A stretch of 5,878 nt of DNA from Bacteroidota bacterium. GTDB lineage: Bacteria > Spirochaetota > Spirochaetia > JABMQR01. Shown here in pieces: positions 5,762 to 5,878 of this stretch (within the stretch, counting starts at the first letter, position 1; every line of letters starts with the position of its first letter). The DNA lies in contig JABMQR010000017.1 of assembly GCA_013202335.1 (NCBI GenBank), positions 1 through 5,878 on the forward strand, read 5' to 3'. A model generated the notes under the pieces. That model made no database searches. It had not been told where the DNA came from and saw nothing but the letters and a program-made list of their open reading frames with translations. The translations under genes were made by a program, and so were the position numbers.

Positions 5762-5878
5762 ATGCCGAGTATTGTATTCCAGCATCACACAAATGGCACC
5801 GATTATGCCTATATGTCAACTTCGTATTGGGATAAAGAAAAGAAAGCCTCGCGAACCAAAATGATCTGTATCGGAAAG
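5762..5878 (+). CDS. IS1634-like transposase, N-terminus (partial)
   Basis: An open frame of 39 codons from ATG 5762 to the window edge. The peptide begins MPSIVFQHHTNGTDYAYMS and continues TSYWDKEKKASRTKMICIGK. The pattern of a short strand, then Y-x-S-x-S-Y-W-D-K-E-K-K, then R-x-K-x-x-x-I-G-K is what I recognise at the N-terminus of IS1634-type transposases of the IS4-like DDE group, which cut and paste DNA. The catalytic DDE residues lie outside the window, so activity cannot be judged. The start is set by the GGGGGTGG site at seven bases. Expression appears to be controlled by the promoter/palindrome element directly upstream. Group assignment rests on the N-terminus only. Confidence 0.75.
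   Translation, partial: MPSIVFQHHTNGTDYAYMSTSYWDKEKKASRTKMICIGK

Larger units (their letters stand above)
5645..5878 (+). mobile_element. Left end of an IS1634-like insertion sequence (partial)
   Basis: The MmgE/PrpD reading frame ends at about 5645-5649. From there the DNA holds about 60 bases of AT-rich non-coding sequence, a strong promoter, a perfect palindrome and the start of a transposase gene that runs off the window. The exact left border cannot be set because the right end, and so the terminal inverted repeat and target duplication, is outside the window. The border is placed where family homology stops and may be off by several bases. Transposase transcription runs in the same direction as the interrupted operon. 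Confidence 0.75.

Noticed and set aside
5714..5763. Palindrome as a rho-independent terminator
   Set aside because: The stem is strong, but only GTTT follows it and then the transposase ATG, so there is no proper U tract. It lies over a promoter and start codon, which fits regulation better.
5735..5763. Divergent minus-strand promoter from the mirrored TATAAT
   Set aside because: The -10 box is perfect by symmetry, but the matching -35 position reads ATAAAC, too far from TTGACA.
5748..5864. Out-of-frame ATG inside the palindrome opening a short overlapping ORF
   Set aside because: It overlaps the transposase start in another frame, has no Shine-Dalgarno site, and its ATG arises from the palindrome sequence itself.
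1..5878. CRISPR array, tRNA, rRNA or riboswitch
   Set aside because: No regularly spaced repeats, no cloverleaf-like or rRNA sequence, and no intergenic gap long enough upstream of the enzyme genes to hold a riboswitch.

Overview
The window is a compact plus-strand block of bacterial genes that ends in an insertion sequence. By eye it is slightly AT-rich. The genes lie 0 to about 60 bases apart, two of them probably start with TTG, and Shine-Dalgarno sequences are clear. The protein families (NodB-type deacetylase, PF12831-type FAD oxidoreductase, HIT, DUF3604, MmgE/PrpD) are widespread. The sequence alone does not fix the organism; a free-living heterotroph from Firmicutes, Spirochaetes or a similar phylum would fit, but that is only a guess.

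Layout: positions 1-87 may hold the last codons of an upstream gene. A polysaccharide-deacetylase-like enzyme follows (66-989). Next come an FAD-dependent oxidoreductase (best start 1041, to 2393) and a HIT-family protein (2407-2931, TTG start with a good ribosome binding site). A possible 31-codon ORF (2931-3026) overlaps the HIT stop codon by one base. A 695-residue DUF3604/PHP-like protein (3042-5129) comes next, then the first third of an MmgE/PrpD-family gene (5194-5649). That gene breaks off in mid-domain, and stop-rich AT-rich DNA follows. From about 5645 to the window end lies the left end of an IS whose transposase N-terminus (5762-5878) looks like the IS1634 group (IS4-like DDE transposases).

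The five cluster genes look co-transcribed: same strand, short gaps, no terminator seen. Together they suggest catabolism or modification of an unidentified organic acid, amide or sugar-derived compound. A metal-dependent amide hydrolase-like enzyme, a flavin oxidoreductase, a PHP-like hydrolase and a dehydratase/decarboxylase/epimerase-type enzyme could form consecutive steps. That pathway is inference. In this copy the last gene is broken by the IS, so the pathway may be inactive or incomplete.

The most striking DNA element is at 5708-5764. A near-consensus sigma-70 promoter (TTGACT, 17 bases, TATAAT) overlaps a perfect 44-base palindrome, with the -10 box at its centre. The right arm carries the transposase ribosome binding site. 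Transcripts starting at the IS promoter would lack the left arm and leave the site free. Read-through transcripts from the broken operon would carry both arms and bury it in a 22-bp stem. This resembles the known protection of IS10 and IS50 against outside transcription, here in unusually compact form.
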